64,000 nucleotides of DNA from Acidimicrobiaceae bacterium (GCA_020637295.1 JACJWF010000008.1:1-64000); one strand, 5' to 3'; numbered from the stretch's first letter, positions 20,470-29,457 are shown. Translations and numbers: made by a program. Notes: generated by a model from the letters alone, not told the origin.

Positions 20470-21198
20470 GTGGCGCAGAACATCTACGACGACGAAGGCT
20501 TCTTCGACCGGTACGCCCAGTTGCCGCGCTCGCGCGACGGGCTGGCGGCCGCGCCCGAATGGCCGGCGCTGCAGGCGATGCTGCCACCCCTGCGTGGGCT
20601 GCGGGTGCTGGACCTCGGCTGCGGCTACGGGTGGTTCTGCCGCTGGGCGGCGGACGAGGGAGCGGCCGCGGTGGTCGGCGTGGACCTCTCCGAGCGGATG
20701 CTGGCGAGGGCGGCGGAGTTCGGCGTGCCGCCGGGCGCCGCCTACGAGCGGGCCGACCTCGAGCACCTCGACCTGGGCGGCCGGTCGTTCGACGTCGTGT
20801 ACAGCTCGCTGACCCTGCACTATGTGGAGGACCTGGCGCGGCTGGTGGGGACGGTGCGCGGGGCGCTGCCGGCGGGCGGCTCGTTCGTGTTCTCGGTGGA
20901 GCACCCGGTGTTCACCGCGCCGCCGAACCCGGCGTTCGTGGAGGGTCCCGGCGGCGCGGTCTGGCCCCTGGCCGGCTACGCGGCCGAGGGGCCCCGCGTC
21001 ACCAACTGGATGGCCGACGGGGTGGTCAAGCACCACCGCCGGCTGGACACCTACGTCCGGCTGCTGCGCGCCGCCGGCTTCGCGCTCGCCGACCTGGTGG
21101 AGTGGACGCCCAGCGCCGCGGACCTGGCCACCCACCCGGACTGGGGCGACGAGGTACACCGCCCGGCCTTCCTGCTCGTCGGCGCGACGGCGCTCTGA
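20470..21198 (+). CDS. Class I SAM-dependent methyltransferase
   Basis: This 242-residue protein has the SAM-binding motif I VLDLGCGYGWFCRWAA near residues 45-60, motif II VVGVDLS, and FDVVYSSLTLHYVEDL, the standard UbiE/type-11 pattern. The substrate cannot be told. The start is a GTG at 20470, 14 bases after ilvD, so the two may be co-transcribed without any clear functional link. Confidence 0.85.
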   Translation: MAQNIYDDEGFFDRYAQLPRSRDGLAAAPEWPALQAMLPPLRGLRVLDLGCGYGWFCRWAADEGAAAVVGVDLSERMLARAAEFGVPPGAAYERADLEHLDLGGRSFDVVYSSLTLHYVEDLARLVGTVRGALPAGGSFVFSVEHPVFTAPPNPAFVEGPGGAVWPLAGYAAEGPRVTNWMADGVVKHHRRLDTYVRLLRAAGFALADLVEWTPSAADLATHPDWGDEVHRPAFLLVGATAL

Positions 21199-21208
21199 GG
21201 TCCGTCGG

Positions 21209-22801
21209 TCAGGGTGTTTCCGGCTCGCCGGCGATGGTGAACAGCGGCTCCCAGGCCGAGTCCGGGTTCACCGGGAACAGCGTCGCCGGCGCCTCGCCCT
21301 TGTTGGGCCACCGCGCCTCGTAGGGCAGGCCCTCGAACAGCACCTTCTCGCCCGTGTCGTACAGCGTCACCGGGTCCCACGCCGGGTGGGTGCCGGCGGG
21401 CAGCGTGGCAGGGGTGAACGGCGCATCGTTCGGCGACACGGGCCCCACCAGCGCCCAGGCGGTGTCCCACGGGTTGTCGTGCGGCATCGCCGGATCGTCG
21501 CCCTGGTTGTACCACTTGGCTTCGTACACCTTGCCGGCCCGCACCACCTTGTAGCCGCCCGGGTAGTAGGCGTCGGGCCGCCAGATGGGGTACGGGCTGG
21601 TGGCCGGGTCGTCCGTCACTTGGCCCTGGTTCGGCTCGGTCACCGCGTCCACCTGTGGCAGGGCAGCAGACCGGCCGGGCAGTTCGGTGAACACCTCGGC
21701 GAAGTCCAGCGAGTCCTGGCTGACGCTGCTGCATGTGGCGGAGAGCACCATCACGTCGGCGAATGCCTGATCGCAGGACGTGTCGCGGTTGAGCGACCAG
21801 AACGACACCCGCCCGAGGCCCGTGCGGAGCGCGAAGTCCGCCAGGCCCTGGGCGTCGGCCAGCGTGAAGACCTCGCCGACCACATCGTTCTGACCGATCA
21901 TCGGCGTCGCCCCGATGCGCGCCCAACGGGCGCTGCCCTCCAGCGTCACCCCATGGTTGGCGAAGATCGACGTCACCTGGTTCATGGTCGCCTCGAGGGC
22001 TGCCGTGGTGGCCGCGAGCATGTCGGACGTGGGCGCGTCGGCCGTGCCGAAGTTCATCGTCATCGCGTTGACGCCGGCCAACTCCACGCCGGCGTCGAGC
22101 AGTGCGCCGACGGCGGCGCGGCCATCGTCCGTCAGCCCGTTGCGGGCGACAGGCAGGGTGACCCACACGTCCAACCGCTCGCCGGCATCGACCCGCTCGC
22201 GTTGCAGCACCGAGATCGCGGTGGCCCGCCGGGCGCCCGCTGCCGCATCGGTGAGGTCGTCGCCCTCGATGTCCAGGTCGATGGCGTGCAGGTCGTAGCG
22301 CTCGACCACACTGCGGTAGGCGCTGAGCAGGTCGTCAGCAGCGGTGCAGACGCCGGCGAGCTCGTCGTTTGCCTGCCCGCCGAACGACACCATCACGTCG
22401 CCCCCCGACGCGCGGAGTTGCAGGATCCGCCGGTCAAGGTCGAGGTCGCGGCCGGCCGCGTCGAGGGAGTACGCGCCGCCCCATGACGGCTGGCACGGAT
22501 CACTGCTGCCGGCCACCACGAACGCCAGCGCGATGTCCCGCGCCGGGTTCGACGACGGGTTCTGGAACTGATAGCTGGGCGTCAGCGTGACATCCACGTA
22601 CGGCACGCTCCACGAGGTGTCCAGCGTGACCGGGTCGTCGCCCACTCGCCGCAACCCGATCCACACGCCGGCCACGAGCAGAGCGAGGACTGCAAGGGCG
22701 GCGCCGAGCCGTACGAAGGAGAGGCGCTCGGTGGGCTCGGACGTCGCCACGGGCGACGGAGGGCCGTCGGGCTGGCGGTTGGGGGCGGTCATGGTGTCCA
22801 T
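21209..22801 (-). CDS. Membrane-anchored GH18-like protein with two chitin-binding-type modules
   Basis: This 530-residue protein has a cytoplasmic N-terminus, a membrane span at about 29-50, and an external domain of the glycoside hydrolase 18 (chitinase) fold. The GH18 catalytic motif appears as IDLDIEG near residue 175, with the Asp-x-Asp-x-Glu spacing kept, although it departs from the usual DGxDxDxE consensus. Two aromatic modules of the CBM5/12 type follow at about 402-436 and 477-504 (GGYKVVRAGKVYEAKWYNQG and a similar copy). It is divergent from a GT2-EAL synthase. Action on a GlcNAc-type polysaccharide is inferred. Confidence 0.75.
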   Translation of the reverse strand: MDTMTAPNRQPDGPPSPVATSEPTERLSFVRLGAALAVLALLVAGVWIGLRRVGDDPVTLDTSWSVPYVDVTLTPSYQFQNPSSNPARDIALAFVVAGSSDPCQPSWGGAYSLDAAGRDLDLDRRILQLRASGGDVMVSFGGQANDELAGVCTAADDLLSAYRSVVERYDLHAIDLDIEGDDLTDAAAGARRATAISVLQRERVDAGERLDVWVTLPVARNGLTDDGRAAVGALLDAGVELAGVNAMTMNFGTADAPTSDMLAATTAALEATMNQVTSIFANHGVTLEGSARWARIGATPMIGQNDVVGEVFTLADAQGLADFALRTGLGRVSFWSLNRDTSCDQAFADVMVLSATCSSVSQDSLDFAEVFTELPGRSAALPQVDAVTEPNQGQVTDDPATSPYPIWRPDAYYPGGYKVVRAGKVYEAKWYNQGDDPAMPHDNPWDTAWALVGPVSPNDAPFTPATLPAGTHPAWDPVTLYDTGEKVLFEGLPYEARWPNKGEAPATLFPVNPDSAWEPLFTIAGEPETP

Positions 22802-22975
22802 GGTGTCGGCGAACGACTGCGTTCGGTTCGCTATCGGCCCATCCGGTGGGAAACATGAGGCGATCTTGATCTTCGCTCACGAGAACCTCACTGTGCGCCG
22901 ATGTTCACTACGGACCCCGCAGGCGGACCCCCGACGGGGGCGCCAGGGTGCGGACGCGAACGGAAGAGGATCGTC

Positions 22976-25900
22976 ATGGGACGCAAGGAACGTGCGGCGA
23001 CACACGCGCTGCAGGGTGGGACACGGCGGCAATGGGGCAGCGACCGGCGAGTCGCGCCGTTGCCGAGGGTTCCTGCTCCGGTGTCCGAGCGCAAGATCAT
23101 GCTCGGCCGCCTGGCCATCGTGTTCACGGTGGCCGCATGGTTCTCGTACATGTTCGTGACGATCGTCGAGCAGTTCGTGGAGGGCCGGGCATCCAGCGCC
23201 CGACTGGTGATCGAGGCGATCGTCTACCTCGTGGTGGTGACCGCGCTCACCGCCTCGGCGATGGCCTACCTCATCACCCGGATCGGCTTCTTCTACCGCA
23301 GCCGCGCTCACCATCGAGCGCCACGGGCGGAGATCGATCACTTCTTCACCGAGAGCGTCCCGACCGTGACGGTGCTGGTGCCGTCGTACCAGGAGGAAGA
23401 GCGGGTGGTGCGCACGACGCTGCTCTCCGCCGCCCTGCAGGAGCACCCCCTGCTGCGAGTGGTGCTGCTGGTGGACGATCCGCCCAACCCGACGACGCCC
23501 AAGGCCGCAGCCATGCTGGAGAGCGCGCGCGCCCTGCCGGGGCGGGTGGCTGACGAGTTGGCCGAGCCATTCGGGCACGCGGTGGCGGCGCTGGAGCACT
23601 TCGAGGACATGCAGACCGGGGACCGTCAACCGTCGGTGGACGACATGCGCGAGTTGGCGGGGCACTACGAACGGTCGGCCCAGTGGTTGCGCGGCCTCGG
23701 GGCCCGCCAGGAGATGGTGGACCACGCCGACACCTTCTTCGTGGAGCACGTGCTGGGCGCGCTGGCCCACGACCTGGAGGTGATCGCGCTGGCGCTGCGC
23801 GCCGGTGCCGACCAAGAGGCCAGCCTGCCCACGGACCGCCTGCTGGAGCTGTACCGCCGGCTCGTGGCCACGTTCCGTGCCGAGTTGAGCAGCTTCGAGC
23901 GCAAGCAGTACGTGTCCTGCAGCCATGCCCCCAACAAGGCGATGAACCTGAACAGCTACATCGCCCTGATGGGTGGGTGCTACCAGGAGGTGGCCACGCC
24001 GCTCGGCCGCGCGCTGGTGCCGTGCTCGCCGGCCCAGGCCGATCTCACTGTGCCGCAGCCGGATTACGTGCTGACGCTGGACGCCGACAGCGTGCTGCTG
24101 CCGGAGTACTGCGCCCGCCTCCTGCACCTGATGGAGCAGCCCGGCTTTGCCAAGGTCGCTGTGGCGCAGACGCCCTACAGCGCCTACCCGGGGGCAGGTA
24201 CGCGGCTGGAGCGCATCGCCGGCGCCACCACCGACATCCAGCACATCACCCACCAGGGCATGACGCACTACGACGCGACCTTCTGGGTGGGCGCCAATGC
24301 GCTGCTGCGCAAGCAGGCACTCGACGAGATCGTCGCCATCGATCACGAGGGCAACTGGGAGATTCGCCGCTACATCCAGGACCACACCGTGATCGAGGAC
24401 ACGGAGTCCACCATCGACCTCGGGATCCATGGCTGGTCGCTGTACAACTACCCGGAACGCTTGGCGTACAGCGCCACCCCGCCGGACTTCGGCTCACTGT
24501 GCATCCAGCGCCAGCGGTGGGCCAACGGCGGCCTGCTGATCCTCTCCAAGCTGCGCGAGCAGTCTCGGGTGCGCCGGATGCACGGCGAGCGCAACCGATT
24601 CGGCGAGGTGTTCCTCCGCACCAACTACATGGCCTCGATCTTCTGGTCGTCGCTGTGCTTGCTGATCCTGCTGATCTACCCCTTCAACGCCGGACTGCTG
24701 AAGCCGATCCTGCCGCTGATCGCCCTGCCCTACTTCGCGATGATGGCCGCCGACCTTCGCTCCTGCGGGTACAAACGGCTGGACGTACTGCGGATCTACG
24801 GCTTCAACCTCATCCTCCTGCCGGTGAATCTGTCCGGCACCTTCGCCTCCATCCTGCAGCTGATCACCGGGGAGAAGAGCTCGTTCAAGCGCACCCCGAA
24901 GGTTCGCGACCGCACCACGGCTCGGGCGGCGTTCGTGCTGGCACCGCTGGTGCTGATCGCCTACTCCACCTGGGTGGCGGTGCTGGATGTGCAGCGCGAG
25001 CTGTGGAACCACCTGTTCTTCGCGGCGCTGAACGCGTCGCTGGCCGCGTTCGCGATGGTGGCGTTCGTCGGCCTGCGCAACGGAATGGTCGACCTGTGGA
25101 TGCAACTCCGCGGCTGGCTCTACAAGCCCGTGGGTACCCCGGTGCCGCGGCACGCGACCGTGAAGGCGGACGCCGCCGTCACCCGCTCCGGGGTGATCGG
25201 GGACTGGGCGTCGGTGCTGCACCATGGTTCCCTCGGTGGCCCGGCGGCGCCGCCCACCGCGCTGGCCCGGCCCGTGGCTGCGACCCATTCGTCCGCCCAT
25301 GTGCACACCCGCGCGCATCCCCAGGCGCGGGCAGGCGGTGGGACGCTGTCGTCGACCTCCTATCGGGACTTCACGTTCTTCACCGTGTACCAGCCGATCG
25401 TCGACCTGGAGAGCGGCGCCGCCGTCGGCTACGAGGCACTCACTCGCTTCGCCGACGGGCAGTCGCCGCTGGCGAGCCTGGCCGAGGCCGGGAGCGACGG
25501 CCGGGCGTTGGAGCTGGACGAGGCGATGGCCCGAGCGGCCCTGGCCTCGGCCCGAGCACTGCCGGACGGAGCCTGGCTGGCCATCAATGTGTCGCCGGAG
25601 TTGGCGGCAGACGCGGAGTCGTTGGAGAGTCTGCTGCGCGAGGCGCCCTGCCCGATGGTGGTGGAACTGCCGCGCGGTGACGAGGCGCTCGTTGCGGTGG
25701 AACGGCTGCGCCGCATGGACGGCGTCCGCGTGGCCATCGACGACGAGGGTGCGGGCTACGAGAGCCTGGCTCGGATCGAGCAACTGAAGCCGTCGTTCAT
25801 GAAGCTGCACCGCGGCGCGGTGGATGGCATCGAGACGGACAGCGCCCGTCAAGCCTTCGCCACGATGCTGGTGGACTTCGCCGAGATGCACCAGTGCGAC

Positions 25901-26050
25901 GTCATCGCCGAGGGTGTGGAGACCGACGCCGAGCGCGCCGCCCTCCGCCGAGTGGGCGTGCGGCTGGGCCAGGGCTACCTGGTCGGCCGGCCGGTGCCGA
26001 TCGACCGGGTCGCCGACGGTCGGGCGCACACGTCCACCGAGGCCGGCTGA
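22976..26050 (+). CDS. Family 2 glycosyltransferase (cellulose-synthase-like) fused to a C-terminal EAL domain
   Basis: This protein of 1024 residues starts at an ATG behind GGAAGAGGA. It has two N-terminal spans, then a processive GT2 domain with VDDP near residue 165, DAD near 368, IEDTE near 471 and QRQRW near 510, and four or more further spans. A helical insert of about 130 residues separates the first two motifs. Residues about 800-1010 form an EAL domain: YEAL near 820, INVS, AIDDEGAGYESL near 920, a Lys near 941, AEGVE and GQGYLVGRP. Loop 6 (DDEGAG) differs from the usual DDFGTG. It probably makes an exopolysaccharide under cyclic di-GMP control. Confidence 0.85.
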   Translation: MGRKERAATHALQGGTRRQWGSDRRVAPLPRVPAPVSERKIMLGRLAIVFTVAAWFSYMFVTIVEQFVEGRASSARLVIEAIVYLVVVTALTASAMAYLITRIGFFYRSRAHHRAPRAEIDHFFTESVPTVTVLVPSYQEEERVVRTTLLSAALQEHPLLRVVLLVDDPPNPTTPKAAAMLESARALPGRVADELAEPFGHAVAALEHFEDMQTGDRQPSVDDMRELAGHYERSAQWLRGLGARQEMVDHADTFFVEHVLGALAHDLEVIALALRAGADQEASLPTDRLLELYRRLVATFRAELSSFERKQYVSCSHAPNKAMNLNSYIALMGGCYQEVATPLGRALVPCSPAQADLTVPQPDYVLTLDADSVLLPEYCARLLHLMEQPGFAKVAVAQTPYSAYPGAGTRLERIAGATTDIQHITHQGMTHYDATFWVGANALLRKQALDEIVAIDHEGNWEIRRYIQDHTVIEDTESTIDLGIHGWSLYNYPERLAYSATPPDFGSLCIQRQRWANGGLLILSKLREQSRVRRMHGERNRFGEVFLRTNYMASIFWSSLCLLILLIYPFNAGLLKPILPLIALPYFAMMAADLRSCGYKRLDVLRIYGFNLILLPVNLSGTFASILQLITGEKSSFKRTPKVRDRTTARAAFVLAPLVLIAYSTWVAVLDVQRELWNHLFFAALNASLAAFAMVAFVGLRNGMVDLWMQLRGWLYKPVGTPVPRHATVKADAAVTRSGVIGDWASVLHHGSLGGPAAPPTALARPVAATHSSAHVHTRAHPQARAGGGTLSSTSYRDFTFFTVYQPIVDLESGAAVGYEALTRFADGQSPLASLAEAGSDGRALELDEAMARAALASARALPDGAWLAINVSPELAADAESLESLLREAPCPMVVELPRGDEALVAVERLRRMDGVRVAIDDEGAGYESLARIEQLKPSFMKLHRGAVDGIETDSARQAFATMLVDFAEMHQCDVIAEGVETDAERAALRRVGVRLGQGYLVGRPVPIDRVADGRAHTSTEAG

Positions 26051-26139
26051 CGCCGGGCGGTGCGACCCGGACGCGCCGGCACGGCCAGCACAAGGTGCCG
26101 GCCGTGCCGTGTTCAGGGAGGACGGCCCTGAAACCTGCG

Positions 26140-26160
26140 CCCGGCCCCGGAGGGGCCGGG
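26140..26160. terminator. Hairpin between convergent genes GT2-EAL and DsrE-like
   Basis: CCCGGCCCC (26140-26148) pairs perfectly with GGGGCCGGG (26152-26160) around a GGA loop. A second inverted repeat, GGCACGGC with GCCGTGCC, lies upstream near 26080-26107. No U-tract follows. Position between converging genes suggests a shared terminator. Confidence 0.5.
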
Positions 26161-26171
26161 TCGAGCGTGCG

Positions 26172-26657
26172 TTAGGTGAAGATGATCTCCCCACCGGCGG
26201 CGAGGTCGTAGAAGTCGCCCACGGTGATGATGTCGTTGACCTGCTCGACGAAGTCGTCCTTGGAGAGGCCGAACATGTCCACGGAGGCCAGGCAGGCGTA
26301 CATGCCGGCACCGGTGTCGCCGATCATCTCGATGAACTCGTGGATCGGCGGGATGTCCAGCTCGTCCATCTTCTTGCTCATCATGTGGGTGGCCAGGGCG
26401 CTCATGCCGGGCAGGCCGCCCAGGAGCGTCGGGATGTGCATGGCCGGGTTGCCGACCGTTGCCACCTTGATGTGGTCGATCCTCTTCTTGTGGATGGCGT
26501 CGAGCCCGAAGAAGGTGAAGAACAGGTTGGCCTCCATGCCCTCGGCGCGGGCGCCGTTGGCCATGATCAGCCCGGGGTAGATGCCTTCCAGCGACCCCTT
26601 GGAGATGATGATGGACACCTTCTTGATCGGTTCGGTGTCCGGGTCTCGGAAGCTCAT
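26172..26657 (-). CDS. DsrE/DsrF-like sulfur relay protein (DsrE2 type)
   Basis: This protein of about 161 residues belongs to the DsrE/DrsE2 fold, with SIIISKGSLEGIYPGLIMAN near the N-terminus and GMYACLASVDMFGL, which holds the conserved Cys expected to carry persulfide. Such proteins pass sulfur between carriers in the cytoplasm. The start is the ATG at 26657, two bases after the TusE-like stop, with GAAGGG upstream; an ATG at 26669 is possible. It is the last gene of the SQR-TusE-DsrE operon. Confidence 0.83.
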   Translation of the reverse strand: MSFRDPDTEPIKKVSIIISKGSLEGIYPGLIMANGARAEGMEANLFFTFFGLDAIHKKRIDHIKVATVGNPAMHIPTLLGGLPGMSALATHMMSKKMDELDIPPIHEFIEMIGDTGAGMYACLASVDMFGLSKDDFVEQVNDIITVGDFYDLAAGGEIIFT

Positions 26658-26659
26658 GA

Positions 26660-26977
26660 TCAGATGCATCCCTTCGGCTTGGGGATCCCGGCCAGGCGGG
26701 CGGCCATCTTGGCCGGGCCCTTCGGGAACAGTTGGTAGAGGGCCTTGACGTCCACACCCGAGTTCTTCCCGAGCACACGGACCGTCGGACCGGTGCCCTT
26801 CTCGAAGTACTCCTTGCGCATGTACTCGAGCACCTTCCAGTGATCCGGGGTGAGGGCATCGATGCCCTCGGCCTTGGCCATCTCCTCGGCCATCTCAGGT
26901 GTCCAGGCGTTGGGGTCCTCGAAGAACCCTTCGTCGTTCAGTTCGACGGTGACGCCGGCGTAGGTGGCGGTGCTCAT
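26660..26977 (-). CDS. TusE/DsrC-family sulfur carrier protein
   Basis: This 105-residue protein shows the DsrC fold pattern LNDEGFFEDPNAWTPEMAEE and ends in GIPKPKGCI. The penultimate Cys (CysB) that carries sulfur is present. The second Cys of true DsrC, eleven residues earlier, is replaced by Ala (KMAARLAG), so it resembles the single-Cys TusE type more than a dissimilatory DsrC. The ATG at 26977 follows AAGGAG. It overlaps the sulfide:quinone oxidoreductase gene by four bases. Confidence 0.88.
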   Translation of the reverse strand: MSTATYAGVTVELNDEGFFEDPNAWTPEMAEEMAKAEGIDALTPDHWKVLEYMRKEYFEKGTGPTVRVLGKNSGVDVKALYQLFPKGPAKMAARLAGIPKPKGCI

Positions 26978-28251
26978 GCGGATGCTCCTTCGGGGGTGGG
27001 TGTGGGGTGTTCTTTGCCGTGTTGGGGCATGGTGGCGCCGATGCCGGGGATGTCGCGGCCCTGCAGGAGGGCGTGCCAGTAGAACCACTGGAACATCAGC
27101 TTGCCCATGTGGTTGAGACGGCTCTCCTTGAGGAGCGGCATGCCGACCTTGGCGGGGAAGTGCCCAGGGAGCGGCTCGGTGTCGTAGTTGAAGTCGATGA
27201 GCAGGGCCTTGCCGAACCCGGTCTCGATGAAGCAGTTGGCGTGGCCGTCGTAGCCCTCGTCGAGCGGCTTGTGGTCGAGGAACTTGATGATGTTCTCGAC
27301 CAGCACGTCACCCTCGAAGTGGGTGACCGACCCGGCCTTCGACGCCGGCACGTTGGTGGCGTCGCCGATGGCGAAGATGTTCTCCTTCGCCTTGGTCTGC
27401 AGGGTGCGCTGGTCGGTGGGAACGAAGTTGAGGTCGTCGCCGAGGCCATCGCTGCGGCCCACGTACTCCTGGCCGCTGTGCAGCGGGATGACCACGGCGA
27501 GGTCGAACTCCACCTCGCGCCCGTCGTAGCCGATGAGCTTGCCACCCTCACCGTCCACCTCGCCCGTGTTGAACTCGGTGACCAGGTTGACGCCCTTCTC
27601 GACCAGCAGGTCGGACAGCGCTGCGGAGGCGACCGGCTTGGTGAAGGCACCGTCCAGCGGGGTCGCGTAGGTGATCTCCACCTTGTCGCGGATGCCCCGC
27701 TCGGTGAAGAACCAGTCCGCCAGGAAGCAGAACTCCAGCGGAGCGACCGGGCACTTGATGGGCATGTCCACCACGTTGAGGACGAGCTTGCCGCCCTCGA
27801 AGGCCGCCAGCTTCTCCTCCAGGGCCGTGGCGCCGGGCAGGTCGTAGAACGTGAAGACCTTCTCGTTCCAGCCGGGGCCGGTGAGCCCTTCGGTCTCCTC
27901 TGTGGCCAGGCGTGCGCCCGTGGCGATGACGAGCACGTCGTAGGGAAGCTCGCGACCGTTCTCCAGGTACACCGTGTCGCTGTGGATGTCGACGTGGTCG
28001 ATGCCGGTCTGCTCGAACTCGATGCCGTGCTGCAGTTGCTTCTTGCGGGGCCGCACGATGTCCTGATCGTGGGCCAGGCCGAAGGGCACGAACAGCAGGC
28101 CGGGTTGGTAGAGGTGCTGGTTGTCCTGGTCGACGACCACGATCTCGACCTCTTCGGAATCCACCCGGTGGTGCTTGAAGTGGCGGTGCAGTCGATTGGC
28201 GGTGAGGGTGCCACCCGTACCACCGCCGAGGATCACGATTCGCTTTGTCAT
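26974..28251 (-). CDS. sqr: Sulfide:quinone oxidoreductase-like FAD flavoprotein
   Basis: This 425-residue protein has the N-terminal FAD dinucleotide-binding motif (VILGGGTGGTLTANRL), the DQDNQHLYQPGLLFVPFG segment typical of SQR, a conserved Cys in PIKCPVAP, and the FAD-proximal IFAIGDATNVPASKAGS motif. SQR oxidises sulfide and passes electrons to quinone at the membrane, giving persulfide for carrier proteins. The two downstream genes encode such carriers. A palindrome that matches CsoR/CstR operators lies about 40 bases upstream of the start. Confidence 0.87.
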   Translation of the reverse strand: MTKRIVILGGGTGGTLTANRLHRHFKHHRVDSEEVEIVVVDQDNQHLYQPGLLFVPFGLAHDQDIVRPRKKQLQHGIEFEQTGIDHVDIHSDTVYLENGRELPYDVLVIATGARLATEETEGLTGPGWNEKVFTFYDLPGATALEEKLAAFEGGKLVLNVVDMPIKCPVAPLEFCFLADWFFTERGIRDKVEITYATPLDGAFTKPVASAALSDLLVEKGVNLVTEFNTGEVDGEGGKLIGYDGREVEFDLAVVIPLHSGQEYVGRSDGLGDDLNFVPTDQRTLQTKAKENIFAIGDATNVPASKAGSVTHFEGDVLVENIIKFLDHKPLDEGYDGHANCFIETGFGKALLIDFNYDTEPLPGHFPAKVGMPLLKESRLNHMGKLMFQWFYWHALLQGRDIPGIGATMPQHGKEHPTPTPEGASA

Positions 28252-28289
28252 CGGAACCGTCCTTTCCGATGCCCATCCAAGCGATGTGA

Positions 28290-28303
28290 TACCCCTAGGG
28301 GTA
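28290..28303. promoter_or_regulatory. CsoR/CstR-like operator upstream of the SQR operon
   Basis: TACCCCTAGGGGTA is a perfect 14-bp palindrome 38 bases upstream of the SQR start. CsoR-family repressors, including the persulfide sensor CstR, bind G/C-tract palindromes of the form ATACCCC...GGGGTAT. The fit with a sulfide operon supports a persulfide-responsive repressor. No such regulator gene is in this window. Confidence 0.6.
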
Positions 28304-28347
28304 GGGACTGAGGTCCCGGTCCGCGGTGGCCGTGGTCACAACGCGGG

Positions 28348-29454
28348 TCAGGTCCAGCGGACGCAGAGCACGGGCGGCAGTTCCGCCGACACGCGCTCCC
28401 ACCGCTCGCCACCGTCGTGGCCGAGCCACAGCGAACCGGTGGTCGACGCCATCGCCAGCAGGCTGCCGGTGCCGTCCACGTCCATCCCGTGGCGGTAGAT
28501 CAGGTGGTACGCGTCCTGCTGCGGGAGGCCGTCGGTGAGCTGGTCGAAGGTCGCGCCGCCGTCGCGGGTGCGGGTGACCACGACCTTGCCGTCCACGGGG
28601 ATGCGCTGCTCGTCGCTGTGCGCCGGGGCGAACCAGGCGGTGCCCGGGTCCGTCGGGTGTGCGGCGACGGCGAACCCGAAGGAACTGGGGGCGACGTCGG
28701 CGATGTTGGTCCACGTGAGCCCGGCGTCCTCACTGCGCCAGATGCCGCAGTGGTGCTGGGTCCACATCACGTCCGGCGCGGCGGCGCAACGGACCACCCG
28801 GTGCGGGTCCTGGCCGGCGGGGTCGTCGTCGAGGTGCTCGGGCATGAAGCCGAACCACATGCCGGTGCCGAGCGTCCAGGTGGCGCCGTCGTCGTCGGTG
28901 ACCCATACGCCGTTGCAGGACGACCCGACGGCGTACCGGCCGGGGCCGCGCGGGTCCACCGAGATCGAGTGGATGCCGGGCTCGTCGTAGCCGCCGCCGT
29001 TGCCCTTCGGGCGGTCGGGGTGGTCCCACATGGAGCGCACCAGGGCCCACGTCGCGCCGTGGTCGTCGCTGCGGAACAGGCCACCCGGGACGGTGCCGGC
29101 GAAGATCGTGCCGGGCTGGGCGGCGTGGGCGGCCTCCAGGCACCACACCATCTTCAGCGAGGCGGGTGCGGTGGGGTCGACCCGGCTGTTCGGCACGGGG
29201 CCGGCGTCGGCCGGGTACTCGGGGGCGGGCAGTTCGGTCCAGGTGGCGCCGCGGTCGTCGCTGCGGTGCAACTTGGTGCCGAAGTGGCCGTGGTCGAGCG
29301 CCACGTACCAGGCGCCGTCGCGCGGGTCGGCCAGCACGGCGCTGACCGGGACGGCAGGGAAGTGGGGGCCGGCGAGGGCCGTCGCGGCGCGATCGGCCCC
29401 ATCCGTGTCCAGGACGAACAGGCCCTTGCGGGTACCGACGAGCAGGGTGGACAT
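28348..29454 (-). CDS. BNR/VPS10-type beta-propeller repeat protein
   Basis: This 368-residue protein is built of BNR (Asp-box) repeats: SDDRGATWTEL, SDDHGATWALV, TDDDGATWTLG, SEDAGLTWTNI, TRDGGATFDQL. They form a sialidase-like propeller, but no sialidase active-site set is visible, so enzymatic activity is doubtful. It has no signal peptide. It starts three bases after the stop of a MoaD/ThiS-like gene, so the two are one transcription unit. Function is unknown. Confidence 0.8.
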   Translation of the reverse strand: MSTLLVGTRKGLFVLDTDGADRAATALAGPHFPAVPVSAVLADPRDGAWYVALDHGHFGTKLHRSDDRGATWTELPAPEYPADAGPVPNSRVDPTAPASLKMVWCLEAAHAAQPGTIFAGTVPGGLFRSDDHGATWALVRSMWDHPDRPKGNGGGYDEPGIHSISVDPRGPGRYAVGSSCNGVWVTDDDGATWTLGTGMWFGFMPEHLDDDPAGQDPHRVVRCAAAPDVMWTQHHCGIWRSEDAGLTWTNIADVAPSSFGFAVAAHPTDPGTAWFAPAHSDEQRIPVDGKVVVTRTRDGGATFDQLTDGLPQQDAYHLIYRHGMDVDGTGSLLAMASTTGSLWLGHDGGERWERVSAELPPVLCVRWT

Positions 29455-29457
29455 GGT

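Noticed and set aside
28348..29454. Calling the BNR protein a sialidase
   Set aside because: Asp-boxes are present, but the arginine triad and the Tyr/Glu pair of sialidases cannot be identified, and there is no signal peptide.
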